Shown: piece by piece, positions 18,427-27,392 of the stretch
How the letters are laid out: each line of letters starts with the position of its first letter
How positions within the stretch are numbered: position 1 is the first letter of the stretch
DNA from: Candidatus Thiodiazotropha sp. 'RUGA'
GTDB taxonomy: Bacteria; Pseudomonadota; Gammaproteobacteria; Chromatiales; Chromatiaceae
Direction: 5' to 3'
Length of the DNA: 64,000 bases
NCBI GenBank assembly: GCA_016842065.1
Contig: JAEPDS010000022.1
Coordinates: 1-64,000, forward strand
Notes under the pieces: generated by a model
Databases searched by the model: none
The model's input: only the letters and a program-made list of their open reading frames with translations
What the model was told of the DNA's origin: nothing
Position numbers and translations under genes: made by a program

Positions 18427-19342
18427 ATATCTGCTGATTTTTATCTTGCTGTTGTTCACCCAACCAGTTTGGTCGGCCCAACAGACGATAGCCGTGCTGC
18501 TGTCGGATTCGGAGGCTGTTTACCAACAACCTTTGGATGAGTTCAAGGCGAAAGTGAAACGTCCGATCGTGGTCTTCAATCTGCAGGGGGACATCCAGCA
18601 GGCACCGCAGGTGTTAGGCAAAGTGATGTCGTCAAATCCTTCACTGATCGTGGCGTTTGGCGCCAAGGCTGCCTACTTTGCCAAAGCCGCAACGCAGAAC
18701 AGCCAGCAGGTGCCGGTGATTTTTGCCATGGTGCTGAACTGGCAGCGCTATCGCCTGTTGGAGGGACAGGAGAATCTGGCCGGCATCAACGCCGAGGTTT
18801 CACCTGGTACCCAATTGCTCTCCATGAATCTGCTGTTTCCGGAGGTTGGCCGATTGGGGGTGATCTACAGCAAGTCACACAGCGAAATGAGTGTCCAGGA
18901 AGCGAAAAGTGCCGCAGAACTGGTGGGTATCGAGATCAATGCCAGGTCGATTGAACGGGCGAAAGAGCTGAAGCAGGCCTATCGCAGGCTGGCTGGTGAG
19001 GTGGATGCAATCTGGCTGCCGACAGATCCGGTGCTCTATACCCTGGAAAATATCCACTGGCTGAAGCGGCAGTGTGTCAAGGACCGACTGATCTGTATCG
19101 GCCAGTCGGACAATGTGGTCAAGCTTGGGTTGCTGTTGGCCGTCAACCCGGATATCCCGAGTATTGGTGGACAGGCCGCATCCCTGGCGACACAGATACT
19201 CTCGCTGGGGGTCAAGCCGACACAGATCGGTGTGCAGGATCCCTTGGGTACCCGCCTGACACTGAATGCCAAAACCGCCAGTAAGATCGGTGTCAAGCTG
19301 GCAGAAGATGTACTTCATCTGGCCGATGAAGTGATTGAGTGA
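18416..19342 (+). CDS. ABC transporter substrate-binding protein, PF04392 type
   Basis: The 308-residue protein has a signal peptide cut near VWSAQQ (about residue 21), then the PF04392 (ABC_sub_bind) pattern: VLLSDSEAVYQQPLDEF, LIVAFGAKAAYFA, PVIFAMVLNW, GINAEVSPGTQL, and VDAIWLPTDPVLYT. The ATG at 18416 is preferred because GGGTGGAG lies seven bases upstream. No permease or ATPase gene accompanies it, so it may serve as a sensor accessory to the kinase two genes upstream or work with a transporter elsewhere. The ligand is unknown. Confidence 0.78.
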   Translation: MKDRYLLIFILLLFTQPVWSAQQTIAVLLSDSEAVYQQPLDEFKAKVKRPIVVFNLQGDIQQAPQVLGKVMSSNPSLIVAFGAKAAYFAKAATQNSQQVPVIFAMVLNWQRYRLLEGQENLAGINAEVSPGTQLLSMNLLFPEVGRLGVIYSKSHSEMSVQEAKSAAELVGIEINARSIERAKELKQAYRRLAGEVDAIWLPTDPVLYTLENIHWLKRQCVKDRLICIGQSDNVVKLGLLLAVNPDIPSIGGQAASLATQILSLGVKPTQIGVQDPLGTRLTLNAKTASKIGVKLAEDVLHLADEVIE

Positions 19343-19357
19343 GTATGCTCTTGTTAA

Positions 19358-19379
19358 CCTGGCATACTCTGATGCCGGG
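19358..19379. terminator. Hairpin between convergent genes
   Basis: CCTGGCAT and ATGCCGGG form an 8-bp stem (one T-G wobble) around ACTCTG. It lies 15 nt after the binding protein gene and 14 nt from the end of the convergent small gene, so it may act in both directions. There is no long T tract. Confidence 0.55.
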
Positions 19380-19393
19380 TTGATAATATCGGG

Positions 19394-19636
19394 TCAGCGG
19401 CGAAAGTCGGAGACCGGATGGACGCTGACTTCGCCATCCAGTTCCAGTGTGCCAATCTGGTCACCGGTCGGATTGGTCACCACAATGGTGATATCCTGAA
19501 ACAGGGGGCGTCGGATGAATTTCACCCGCCAGCCAAAATTTTCAATTCTCTGTAGCGTGTTCTGTTGCCACTGATTGAGAAGTTCCGCGAAGTTCTCCGG
19601 AACCGGTGGTATGCCTGTGCGTTTTTCCCTGGTCAT
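19394..19636 (-). CDS. Small protein of unknown function (80 aa)
   Basis: I do not recognise this protein. It is soluble, without signal peptide or membrane segment. It has a helical start with ENFAELLNQWQQNTLQRIENFGW and a beta-rich second half (KFIRRPLFQDITIVVTNPTGDQIGTLELDG). The start is the ATG at 19636 because a GGGAG ribosome binding site sits seven bases upstream. A longer frame to 19702 lacks one. The clear ribosome binding site and terminator context support it as a real gene. Confidence 0.65.
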   Translation of the reverse strand: MTREKRTGIPPVPENFAELLNQWQQNTLQRIENFGWRVKFIRRPLFQDITIVVTNPTGDQIGTLELDGEVSVHPVSDFRR

Positions 19637-19846
19637 GTGATCTACTCCCTCAGTTATGATGCTTGAAGCTGCCTGTTGACACTCCAATGTCACTAAGTTC
19701 ATTTTAATTGTTTTCGGATTTGATGTACAAAACTAATGGGCATCCCGGTTGACAGGGAGCCGGCTCTGGGCGCAGTCTTGGCCCATGAACGCTCGACAGA
19801 GCGTCAGGATCACAATCGATAAAACAAAATTAAGATATTGACAGAT

Positions 19847-20437
19847 ATGCCAAAATTCAGTGCACTCACATGGCTGGTTATCATCGTTGCGCAGATCACC
19901 TATGGTCTGATGGTCTATGCAATCACCCGAAGCTACTATGAACAGAGACCGGTGGTTGCTGTGACACCCGCAACTTCCGCTCCGGTTGCCCCCCATTCGA
20001 TGCCCAGTCCCAGTTCCAGTCCTAGTCCGGCCGCTTTGAATCCTGGAATGGGCTATACCCCAACGATCGAGGATCTCAAGGAGGAGGATCCAAAGCTGAT
20101 CGCCAGGCTGGCGGACAGTTATTTCGCACAGAAAAACTACCCCCAGGCAATTGAGCTCTACGAGCGCGCATTGACCATCGACCCAAAGGATGTGGAAACC
20201 TATAACGATCTTGGTCTGGCGCTGTTCTATACCGGCCAGAATGCACAGGCGGTCGATATCCTGTTGGCAGGCATTCAGCAGGATGGTGAGTTTCAACGTA
20301 TCCGCTTGTCATTGGGATTCATCCTGGCTCAGATCGGCGATAAAGAGGGGGCTGCGGCCGCCTTCAATAAAGCCATCGAACTGGGCGCGGAGAACAGTGT
20401 CGGCAGAGAGGCGAAACGCATGCTGGGTGAGCTGTAA
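19847..20437 (+). CDS. Membrane-anchored TPR protein
   Basis: This 196-residue protein has one N-terminal membrane segment (about 5-25), a Pro/Ser/Ala-rich linker (about 40-65), then about three tetratricopeptide repeats (about 75-190; for example YFAQKNYPQAIELYERALTI, quoted in part, with the canonical A-L pattern). It is likely anchored in the inner membrane with repeats outside and mediates protein contacts. It stands alone between a convergent and a co-directional gene. No specific partner is evident. Confidence 0.8.
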   Translation: MPKFSALTWLVIIVAQITYGLMVYAITRSYYEQRPVVAVTPATSAPVAPHSMPSPSSSPSPAALNPGMGYTPTIEDLKEEDPKLIARLADSYFAQKNYPQAIELYERALTIDPKDVETYNDLGLALFYTGQNAQAVDILLAGIQQDGEFQRIRLSLGFILAQIGDKEGAAAAFNKAIELGAENSVGREAKRMLGEL

Positions 20438-20519
20438 CTTTGCCTCGCTCAACAGCGCTGGGATCGGTGTCAGGATAGAACTCATAAAATTGCATGGATA
20501 ACGGATCCTGGAGGTAGCT

Positions 20520-21338
20520 ATGGCTCAGCAGATCGACTTCTCCGGACAGTCGGTATTGGTGGTTGGTGGAACCAGTGGCATCAACCTGGGAATTGCTGAA
20601 GCCTTTGCTGCGAATGGGGCGAGGGTGGCGGTTGTCGGCCGTTCCAGTGAGCGGATGGAGCGTGCTTTGTCACGTCTCTCAGCATCTGGGGGGGAGACCA
20701 TTGGTCGCTGTGCCGATGTGCGGGATCTGTCGGCAGTGGAGCAGGTGATCGGCGAGATCAGCGAGCACTTCGGTGGTATCGATGTGCTGGTCTCCGGGGC
20801 AGCCGGTAACTTTCCAGCCAGCGCCCTGGATATGTCCCCGGCGGGCTTCTCCGCTGTGGTCGATATCGATCTGTTGGGTAGTTACCATGTCCTGCGCACC
20901 GCTTATGCCTACCTGTCGAAGCCAGGTGCCTCTGTAATCAATATCTCAGCTCCCCAAGCCTACATACCCATGCCCTTACAGCTGCATGTCTGTGCTGCCA
21001 AGGCGGGGGTGGACATGCTGACCCGGGTGCTGGCGATGGAGTGGGGTGAGTCCGGGGTAAGGGTCAACTCGATCGTACCCGGTCCGATTGCCGACACCGA
21101 AGGGATGAAGCGCCTGGCGCCTACCGCCGAAGCCAGGGCGATGATCACCGACTCCGTGCCTCTGAAGCGGCTGGGCAGAGCCGGGGATGTGGCCAATCTG
21201 GCACTGTTTCTCGCTTCACCGATGGCCAGCTATATCACCGGTGCGGTGATGCCGGTGGATGGGGGCTGGTCGTTGGGTGGTCTGAGTGCCATGGCGCTGG
21301 AGCTGCAGCGACACTTCAAACCGGGAGGTCGGGACTGA
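20520..21338 (+). CDS. Short-chain dehydrogenase/reductase, 2,4-dienoyl-CoA reductase-like
   Basis: The 272-residue NAD(P)-binding enzyme has the Rossmann motif VVGGTSGINLGIA near residue 14, the NNAG-equivalent SGAAGNFP, and a C-terminal GAVMPVDGGWS. The usual YxxxK is replaced by HVCAAK: the Lys is kept but no Tyr stands four residues before it. Dienoyl-CoA reductases also deviate here and have similar VDxLTRxLAxEWG sequence after the Lys. Function in oxidation of unsaturated acyl chains is therefore likely but inferred. A good GGAGGT ribosome binding site precedes the ATG. Confidence 0.82.
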   Translation: MAQQIDFSGQSVLVVGGTSGINLGIAEAFAANGARVAVVGRSSERMERALSRLSASGGETIGRCADVRDLSAVEQVIGEISEHFGGIDVLVSGAAGNFPASALDMSPAGFSAVVDIDLLGSYHVLRTAYAYLSKPGASVINISAPQAYIPMPLQLHVCAAKAGVDMLTRVLAMEWGESGVRVNSIVPGPIADTEGMKRLAPTAEARAMITDSVPLKRLGRAGDVANLALFLASPMASYITGAVMPVDGGWSLGGLSAMALELQRHFKPGGRD

Positions 21339-21460
21339 AAGTCGTATTGAAATCGGTAATAATGGCGCAGCTGCCTGTCAGGATCCGAACCGTTATCAAC
21401 TAATAAACGGGAATGGCTGCCTTAGCGGTAATGGTGTCGATGTAGAGGAAACAAAACGAG

Positions 21461-21685
21461 ATGTTCAACTGGCTTGATCGCATTCCCATGCATATGGTCG
21501 TACTGCCTGCACTGCTGCTTGGGCTGGCGCCATTCGTCCCAGAGCCCCACTTATGGGAGAAGCTGAAGATGCTGATGGCCGGTACGCTGCATCGCCCGAT
21601 CGATATCTTCGACCTGCTGTTGCACGGCATTCCGGTGATTCTGCTGGTGATCAAGGTGGTTCGTGGGGAACGGGAGCCTGAATAG
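21461..21685 (+). CDS. Small membrane protein of unknown function (74 aa)
   Basis: It has two hydrophobic segments, about 10-27 and 50-67, separated by a short PEPHLWEKLKMLMAGTL stretch. Similar small proteins are sometimes labelled RND transporter in databases, but nothing here resembles an RND pump. The ATG has an upstream GAGGAAAC and the frame has normal codon use. It converges with fetB, 27 nt apart. No function is claimed. Confidence 0.7.
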   Translation: MFNWLDRIPMHMVVLPALLLGLAPFVPEPHLWEKLKMLMAGTLHRPIDIFDLLLHGIPVILLVIKVVRGEREPE

Positions 21686-21712
21686 GTTCTCAGGGGGGGC
21701 TGGCTCAGCAAG

Positions 21713-22516
21713 TCAGGCGCGCTTTTTTCCCAGCCGGTCGAGCCGTAACCGCTCCCGGTCATCGAACAGCCGTTTGGCGCCGATCCATACCGCTGCAGTG
21801 GCGCCGAAGCCGGTTCCTGCCGCAATCAGCAGCATAATCAGAATTTGGTATTTTGAGGCTTCCATCGGTGGCGCTCCGGCGAGGATCTGACCGGTCATCA
21901 TCCCGGGCAGGCTGACGATGCCGGCTGCAGCCATCGCATTGATGATCGGGATCAGGCCGCTGCGCAGGGCGTTGCGGCGAATCTCCCGGATGGATTGGTC
22001 CCAGGTGTGGCCGAGGATCAGACGGGCCTCGATCTCCTGGCGTCTCTGCCAGGCGTGCTGGGTGAGATTGTCCAGGGCGATGGCGATCCCCGACATGGTG
22101 TTGCCCAGCATCATGCCGAGTAAGGGGATCAGGTATTGCACCGAATACCAGGGCTCTGCCTGGATGATTACGGTCAAGGCGAGGATGGTGACACTGAATG
22201 ATGAGATGAACATCGAGAGGGTGCCCACGCCAAACCCCCAGATGCCGCTGAAACGGCGCTGCTGTCTCGCCATCACCTCATAGCCGGCGACAAACAGCAT
22301 GAACATTGCCAGCGCACTGATCAGCAGCGGATGGGATTGAACAAACAGAAACTTCAATACCAGGCCGAGCAGGCTGAGCTGAATCACGGTCCTCAGAGCG
22401 GCAATCAGCAGCTTGCCTTCGATGCCCAGGGAGAGCCGCAGTGAGATCAGCGCCAGCGCCACCACCAGGGTTGCGGCGATGGCAAGATCGAGTGGGGTCA
22501 GCAGGATCAGGTTCAA
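21713..22516 (-). CDS. fetB: ABC transporter permease, iron export FetB type (UPF0014)
   Basis: This 267-residue protein has about seven membrane segments and the UPF0014 hallmarks: LLGMMLGNTMSGIAIALD (about residues 120-140), EIEARLILGHTWDQSIREI, and IVSLPGMMTGQILAGAPP. In E. coli FetAB exports iron and protects from oxidative stress. The start is TTG at 22516, overlapping the stop of fetA as TTGA and preceded by AGGGAGG, a strong site that compensates for the weak start codon. Confidence 0.9.
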   Translation of the reverse strand: MNLILLTPLDLAIAATLVVALALISLRLSLGIEGKLLIAALRTVIQLSLLGLVLKFLFVQSHPLLISALAMFMLFVAGYEVMARQQRRFSGIWGFGVGTLSMFISSFSVTILALTVIIQAEPWYSVQYLIPLLGMMLGNTMSGIAIALDNLTQHAWQRRQEIEARLILGHTWDQSIREIRRNALRSGLIPIINAMAAAGIVSLPGMMTGQILAGAPPMEASKYQILIMLLIAAGTGFGATAAVWIGAKRLFDDRERLRLDRLGKKRA

Positions 22517-23109
22517 GAGACCTCCCTGAGTCGTCCCGATTCGATCAGCCAGCTGCGCTCACTGACCCGTTTTCGCTGTTGCGGATCATGGGTGACCCAG
22601 AGGACGGCCACCTGGTGCCGCTCTCGCCAGTCAGCAATCAGTGCTTCCACTTTGGCCGTATTGGCCTGGTCCAGGTTGGCTGTGGCCTCATCCAGCAGCA
22701 GAACCTGGGGCTGGTTGCTGAGCAGTCGGATCAGGGAGAGTCGCTGGCGTTCACCGCTGGAGAGGCGGCTGACCTCCCAGTTGATCGCTTCCTTCGGTAA
22801 CTCCAGCTGTTCGAACAGTTCCGTCTGCGGCTGTTTGAAATGGTCGCCGACCCGCTCCAACCACCAACCGCTCTCAGCCAGCAGCAGGCCCACTTTACTG
22901 CGCCACTGGGGGGCGCTGAAGGTCGACCTCTCCTGATCGTTGAGCGACACCTCCCCTGCGCACGGATCAAGATCGGCCAGCGCTCTTAACAGGCGGGTTT
23001 TACCCGATCCGGACGGGCCGCTGAGGGTCTGGCATTCGCCTGCCTGCAGATGCAGGTCGATCGGCTCCAGCAGCGGTGCACGGAACTGCTTCAGGGTCAG
23101 GCTGCCCAT
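22513..23109 (-). CDS. fetA: ABC transporter ATP-binding protein, FetA type
   Basis: The 198-residue ATPase has Walker A GPSGSGKT near residue 33, signature LSSGERQRLSL, Walker B VLLLDEATANLD and the switch His in VTHD. Small size and the coupling to a UPF0014 permease identify the FetAB system. It overlaps the end of trmB by one base (TAATG) and the start of fetB by four, so the three genes are one transcription unit. Confidence 0.9.
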   Translation of the reverse strand: MGSLTLKQFRAPLLEPIDLHLQAGECQTLSGPSGSGKTRLLRALADLDPCAGEVSLNDQERSTFSAPQWRSKVGLLLAESGWWLERVGDHFKQPQTELFEQLELPKEAINWEVSRLSSGERQRLSLIRLLSNQPQVLLLDEATANLDQANTAKVEALIADWRERHQVAVLWVTHDPQQRKRVSERSWLIESGRLREVS

Positions 23110-23801
23110 TACGCAAGCCGCTCGAAAAGCAGATCCCAGACCCCATGGCCAAGACGTTCGCCACGCTGTTCGAATTTGGTTAATGGCCGGGTTTCGGGGC
23201 GTGGGGAGAAATTGCCGTCACCCGCCTGATTTTGGAATCCCTGATGGGCTGACAAAACGCTCATCATCTGGCGGGCGTAATCTTCCCAGTCGGTTGCCAT
23301 ATGCAAAATACCGCCAGGGATCAACGCCCGCTGGATCAGTTCGGCAAACTCATCCTGCACAATGCGTCGTTTGTTGTGTTTGCGTTTATGCCATGGGTCT
23401 GGAAAGTAGAGCTGCACCCGTTGCAGAGAGCCGGGCTGAAGGTGGTGGCGCAGCAGCTCCATGGCATCGTGTTTGAGGATGCGGACGTTGTTGAGTTGAT
23501 GTTGATCCAGCTGAATCATCAGATGGCCAACCCCTGGGCCATGCACCTCAACCCCGAGGAAATTATGCTGCGGCTGGTTCTGCGCCATCTGACGCAGGCT
23601 CTCACCGTTGCCGAAACCGATCTCAAGGGTGACCGGTTGTATCTGTTCGAACAGTCCGGAGAGATCGAGCGGGCCACTCTCAAGCTCCAAGCCATATCGG
23701 GGCCAGAGTGCCTCGTAGGCTTTTTGCTGGCCTTCGGTCATGCGACCCTGGCGCAGTACGTAGCTGCGTATTGGACGTGACTTTTGCTCAGATTGGGACA
23801 T
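23109..23801 (-). CDS. trmB: tRNA (guanine-N7-)-methyltransferase
   Basis: The product forms m7G46 in tRNA using SAM. It has EIGFGNGESL (SAM site) near residue 60, LGVEVHGPGVG, and the TrmB signature FPDPWHKRKHNKRR near 145. Length 230 fits the family. The start at 23801 gives the usual short basic N-terminus (SRPIRSYVLRQGRM); an upstream ATG at 23852 adds an untypical leader. Confidence 0.95.
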   Translation of the reverse strand: MSQSEQKSRPIRSYVLRQGRMTEGQQKAYEALWPRYGLELESGPLDLSGLFEQIQPVTLEIGFGNGESLRQMAQNQPQHNFLGVEVHGPGVGHLMIQLDQHQLNNVRILKHDAMELLRHHLQPGSLQRVQLYFPDPWHKRKHNKRRIVQDEFAELIQRALIPGGILHMATDWEDYARQMMSVLSAHQGFQNQAGDGNFSPRPETRPLTKFEQRGERLGHGVWDLLFERLA

Positions 23802-23832
23802 AAGGGTCGCCGGTCGGGCTTCTGCTGGCAAT

Positions 23833-23855
23833 CCGGTGCGACGCTGTCGCACCGG
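23833..23855. terminator. Perfect 10-bp hairpin between thiG and trmB
   Basis: CCGGTGCGAC and GTCGCACCGG flank a 3-nt loop. On the minus strand this hairpin lies after thiG and before trmB, so it could end thiSG transcripts or reduce read-through. No T-run follows on the minus strand. Confidence 0.55.
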
Positions 23856-23888
23856 AGTTCGCCGATTTGGTGAGTGGACGCATATCCG

Positions 23889-24683
23889 TTAGAAAAAGAG
23901 TCCGTCCGTCGGGGATGAGGCAGAGGCAAAGCGCTTTGCCGGCATACGGCCTGCGAGATAAGCCTCGCGACCCGCCTGGATGCCCTTCTTCATCGCCGAG
24001 GCCATCAGCACCGGGTTCTGGGCTGCGGCAATGGCGGTGTTCATCAATACCCCGTCACAACCCAGCTCCATGGCGACAGCCGCATCGGATGCGGTACCCA
24101 CTCCGGCGTCGACCAGAATCGGTACCTTGGCGTTTTCAACGATGGTGCGGATGTTGAGGCGATTGCGTACCCCAAGGCCGGAACCGATTGGTGCTGCGAG
24201 CGGCATCACGGCGGCACAACCCAACTCCTCGAGCCGTTTGGCCATGATCGGATCGTCGTTGGTATAGACCATCACATCAAAACCCTCTTTGATCAGGACC
24301 TCGGCCGCTTCCAGGGTCTGCACCACATCGGGAAACAGGGTCTGCTCGTCACCGAGCACTTCGAGTTTGACCAGATTGTGGCCATCCAGCAGCTCTCTGG
24401 CGAGACGGCAGGTGCGGATCGCCGTTTTCGCGTCGTAGCAACCAGCCGTGTTGGGCAGATAGGTATACTCGCTCGGCGGCAAGGTCTCCAGGATATTTGG
24501 CTCATCCTGGTTCTGGCCGATATTGGTGCGTCGGACCGCAATGGTGACGATCTCCGCGCCACTGGCGTCGATTGCCGCTCGGGTCTCCGCCATATCCTTG
24601 TACTTGCCGGTTCCCACCAAGAGTCGGGATGTAAATGTGCGTCCGGCGACGCTAAAGCTGTCTGTCTGATTATCGTTTGACAT
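23889..24683 (-). CDS. thiG: Thiazole synthase
   Basis: ThiG builds the thiazole phosphate of thiamine from deoxyxylulose phosphate, dehydroglycine and ThiS-thiocarboxylate. Visible features are the N-terminal [14 protein letters not shown], the Schiff-base Lys in [10 protein letters not shown] near residue 107, GSGLGVRN, and the phosphate-binding [11 protein letters not shown]. Length 264 is normal. It follows thiS by 44 nt. Confidence 0.95.
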   Translation of the reverse strand: MSNDNQTDSFSVAGRTFTSRLLVGTGKYKDMAETRAAIDASGAEIVTIAVRRTNIGQNQDEPNILETLPPSEYTYLPNTAGCYDAKTAIRTCRLARELLDGHNLVKLEVLGDEQTLFPDVVQTLEAAEVLIKEGFDVMVYTNDDPIMAKRLEELGCAAVMPLAAPIGSGLGVRNRLNIRTIVENAKVPILVDAGVGTASDAAVAMELGCDGVLMNTAIAAAQNPVLMASAMKKGIQAGREAYLAGRMPAKRFASASSPTDGLFF

Positions 24684-24727
24684 CGGATTCTATCTGTAGA
24701 AGTTGAAATAAAAAGTCTGTCTGCAAC

Positions 24728-24928
24728 TCAACCGCCGCCGACCGCATGAATGATCTCAATGCGGTCCTGGTCGTTGAGGATATGGCCACTGAAAGTCGTG
24801 CGCGGAACCAGCTCCTCATTGACCTCGACGGCGATGCGCTGGTCAGTCAAATCGAGCATTTCAATCAATCCGGCCATATCCAGTGAGTCAGGAATTTGCT
24901 TTTCCAAGCCGTTTAAGTAAATCTGCAT
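24728..24928 (-). CDS. thiS: Sulfur carrier protein ThiS
   Basis: This is a 66-residue ubiquitin-like protein whose C-terminus AVGGG ends in the glycine pair that is adenylated and thiocarboxylated. The MQIYLNG start and LLE-like hydrophobic core are typical. It lies upstream of thiG in a two-gene operon. I looked for a TPP riboswitch upstream and saw none. Confidence 0.93.
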   Translation of the reverse strand: MQIYLNGLEKQIPDSLDMAGLIEMLDLTDQRIAVEVNEELVPRTTFSGHILNDQDRIEIIHAVGGG

Positions 24929-25057
24929 CTCATATGATCTCTGTCAGGAGTAGAGTCAGGTTCAGTTTCTGGATTCTACCTCAACTCAAGGAGACAACCT
25001 AAGCAAAGGACAAAATGATAACAGCCCCTGATCTGACAGAGCCAAACAAAGGGGTGG

Positions 25058-26890
25058 ATGCAGGAGAGAAAAGTGGATTGGAGTGAAGACCTCATACCCT
25101 TGGATCAGGCAGGAACCCTGGATGGGCTCTTTTTCCAGCGGGTGCGTCGCACCCCGGATGGGATTGCCTACCGGAATTACGACCGTACCAAAAAACAGTG
25201 GTATGAGTTGAGCTGGGATGACATGGCCCGTCATGTGGCCCGCTGGCGCCAGGCGCTGAGTGGTGAGGATCTGGAGCCGGGTGACCGGGTGGCGGTACTG
25301 CTGCGCAACAGTCCGGAGTGGGTGATGTTCGATCAGGCTGCCCTTGCTCTGGGGCTGGTGGTGGTCCCCCTCTATACCGACGATCGTGCGGATGCGATCG
25401 CCTACATCCTCAAAGACGCCGCGGTAAAGCTGCTGTTGGTACAGGATACCGGGCGTTGGAACCGAATGGCGAATGTGGTTGAGGAGCTGCCTGATCTGCA
25501 GCGGGTGGTGGTGCTCGAGACGGCCAAGCAGCCCGATCCTGGAGAGGATGACCTGGTGCGGGAAGCCAATAACTGGTTGCCGCCCCATGGTGAGGCGCTG
25601 CAGAAGCGCAAGGCGGATCCCCATGCACTTGCCTCGATCGTCTACACCTCCGGCACCACCGGGCGACCCAAAGGGGTGATGTTGAGCCATTACAATATGC
25701 TCTCTGTTTCCCACGCCTCGGTGACGGTGGTGGATTGTTATCAGCAGGACAGCTTTCTCTCGTTTCTGCCTCTCTCCCATACCCTGGAGCGGACCGGGGG
25801 ATACTACCTGCCGATGATGGCGGGTGCCTCGGTCTCATTTGCCCGTTCCATCCCGCAACTGGCGGAAGACCTGCAAACCATTCAACCCACGGCGATTATT
25901 GCCGTACCGAGGATTTTTGAACGGGTCTATGCGCGGGTTCAGGACCAGCTGAAACATAAACCGGCGTTTGCCCGGATGCTGTTTCAGATGGCGTTGTCGG
26001 TGGGTTTCAAGGAGTTTGAATATCGCATGGGACGCCAGCGCTGGTTTCCCGGCCTGTTGCTCTATCCCCTGTTACGGCATCTGGTGTCGGCAAAGATTCT
26101 CGACAAGCTGGGTGGCCGGCTACGGGTCGCTGTGAGTGGTGGCGCCGCCATCTCACCGGAGATTGCCAAAGTGTTCCTTGGCCTGGGATTGCCGATGCTG
26201 CAGGGCTATGGCCTGACGGAAACCAGTCCGGTGATCAGTGTCAATCCAATGGATAACATCAAGCCGGAGAGTGTCGGCGTGCCACTGCGCGGGGTAACCA
26301 CCAAGATCGGTGAGGATGATGAGTTGCTGGTAAAGACTCCGGGCATGATGCTCGGCTACTGGAACAACCACGCCGCCACCGCTGCGATGATCGACCCGCA
26401 GGGCTGGCTGCATACCGGTGATCAGGCACGTATCGATGAAGATGGCCATATCCATATTACCGGCCGAATCAAGGATATTCTGGTGCTCTCCAATGGAGAG
26501 AAGATTCCGCCATCGGACATGGAGATGGCCATTGCGCTGGACCCGTTGGTGGAACAGGCGATGGTGGTGGGTGAGGGCAAGCCCTATCTGGGCGCATTGG
26601 TGGTGCTCAATCCGGATCTATGGGGAGGCCTGGCCGAGGAGTTTGATCTGGACTCCTCAAATGAGGAGAGTCTGAATGACGAAAAGATTCAGGGCGTTTT
26701 ACTCAAGCGCATACGGGGTGTGCTCAAGGATTTTCCAGGCTACGCCAAGATCAGGCGGGTTGCCGTGTTGCTGGAGCCCTGGAGTATTGAGAATGGTCTG
26801 ATGACGCCGACGATGAAGATCAAACGGCAGAAAGTTACGCAGCATCATCAGGCGTTGATCGAAACCCTCTATAAAGGTGGACCGGTGTGA
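25058..26890 (+). CDS. Long-chain acyl-CoA synthetase (AMP-forming)
   Basis: The 610-residue enzyme activates fatty acids with ATP and CoA. The adenylation motifs are clear: YTSGTTGRPKGVMLSH near 195, YGLTETSPV near 385, TGDQARIDEDGHIHITGR near 450 and the C-terminal-domain KIKRQKV. It belongs to the FAA1/FadD15-like branch of about 600 residues, not the E. coli FadD branch. It is divergent from thiS. A weak AAAGGGGTGG precedes the ATG at 25058. Confidence 0.9.
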   Translation: MQERKVDWSEDLIPLDQAGTLDGLFFQRVRRTPDGIAYRNYDRTKKQWYELSWDDMARHVARWRQALSGEDLEPGDRVAVLLRNSPEWVMFDQAALALGLVVVPLYTDDRADAIAYILKDAAVKLLLVQDTGRWNRMANVVEELPDLQRVVVLETAKQPDPGEDDLVREANNWLPPHGEALQKRKADPHALASIVYTSGTTGRPKGVMLSHYNMLSVSHASVTVVDCYQQDSFLSFLPLSHTLERTGGYYLPMMAGASVSFARSIPQLAEDLQTIQPTAIIAVPRIFERVYARVQDQLKHKPAFARMLFQMALSVGFKEFEYRMGRQRWFPGLLLYPLLRHLVSAKILDKLGGRLRVAVSGGAAISPEIAKVFLGLGLPMLQGYGLTETSPVISVNPMDNIKPESVGVPLRGVTTKIGEDDELLVKTPGMMLGYWNNHAATAAMIDPQGWLHTGDQARIDEDGHIHITGRIKDILVLSNGEKIPPSDMEMAIALDPLVEQAMVVGEGKPYLGALVVLNPDLWGGLAEEFDLDSSNEESLNDEKIQGVLLKRIRGVLKDFPGYAKIRRVAVLLEPWSIENGLMTPTMKIKRQKVTQHHQALIETLYKGGPV

Positions 26891-26990
26891 TAGGTTTGGC
26901 TCTGTCCGGGTGGCAATTTGAGTCTGGGCTGGTGTAGGATTCCCATTGTTGACACGACGGTCTCAGTCGCCGGGTTAATCGCGCTACGCA

Positions 26991-27064
26991 GCGGGTGTAG
27001 TTCAATGGTAGAACTGTAGCTTCCCAAGCTACTAACGTGGGTTCGATTCCCATCACCCGCTCCA
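26991..27064 (+). tRNA. tRNA-Gly (anticodon CCC)
   Basis: A full cloverleaf can be drawn. The acceptor arms are GCGGGTG and CACCCGC with discriminator T and an encoded CCA. The anticodon stem is GTAGC/GCTAC around loop TTCCCAA (anticodon CCC), and the T arm is GTGGG TTCGATT CCCAT. It lies downstream of the acyl-CoA synthetase gene on the same strand. Confidence 0.96.
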
Positions 27065-27116
27065 TTCATCCCCCTCTGCGGCCTGGTACTGACAATCCTT
27101 ATATTCAGGCGACGGG

Positions 27117-27368
27117 CTATTCCAAGCAGGTTTTTTTATGTCTTTCAATCGCTGCGTGGCGACGTTGCGGTTTACCCTTCAACGCTTCGATCTGCTGCTG
27201 CAACTGCTGGCATTTCTCAGCCTCGCTCTGCTGTTTTGGCGGTGGCTCGGTAAACGGATGTGCTTTGGGTTCGAACATCACTGACTCACCCCTTTCGGCA
27301 ATCGCGTTTGAGAGGGGTAGCGCGAATAGTGTCAGTAACAGGATCAATCGGGTTGAATTGTGTCTCAT
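27117..27368 (-). CDS. Small secreted protein of unknown function (83 aa)
   Basis: It has a signal peptide (about residues 1-23, ending near NAIAER) and a mature part of about 60 residues rich in Lys, Gln and Glu with two Cys (SEAEKCQQLQQQIEAL and a near-terminal KKTCLE), which could form a disulfide. The coiled-coil-like middle is recognisable but the family is not. The start at 27368 gives a clean signal peptide; a frame to 27392 exists. Confidence 0.6.
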   Translation of the reverse strand: MRHNSTRLILLLTLFALPLSNAIAERGESVMFEPKAHPFTEPPPKQQSEAEKCQQLQQQIEALKGKPQRRHAAIERHKKTCLE

Positions 27369-27392
27369 TTTCTCTTTGTTGCACTGTTTCAA

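Noticed and set aside
24929-25057. Possible TPP riboswitch before thiS
   Set aside because: No CTGAGA or ACCTGATCTGGATAAT-like boxes are present on the minus strand.
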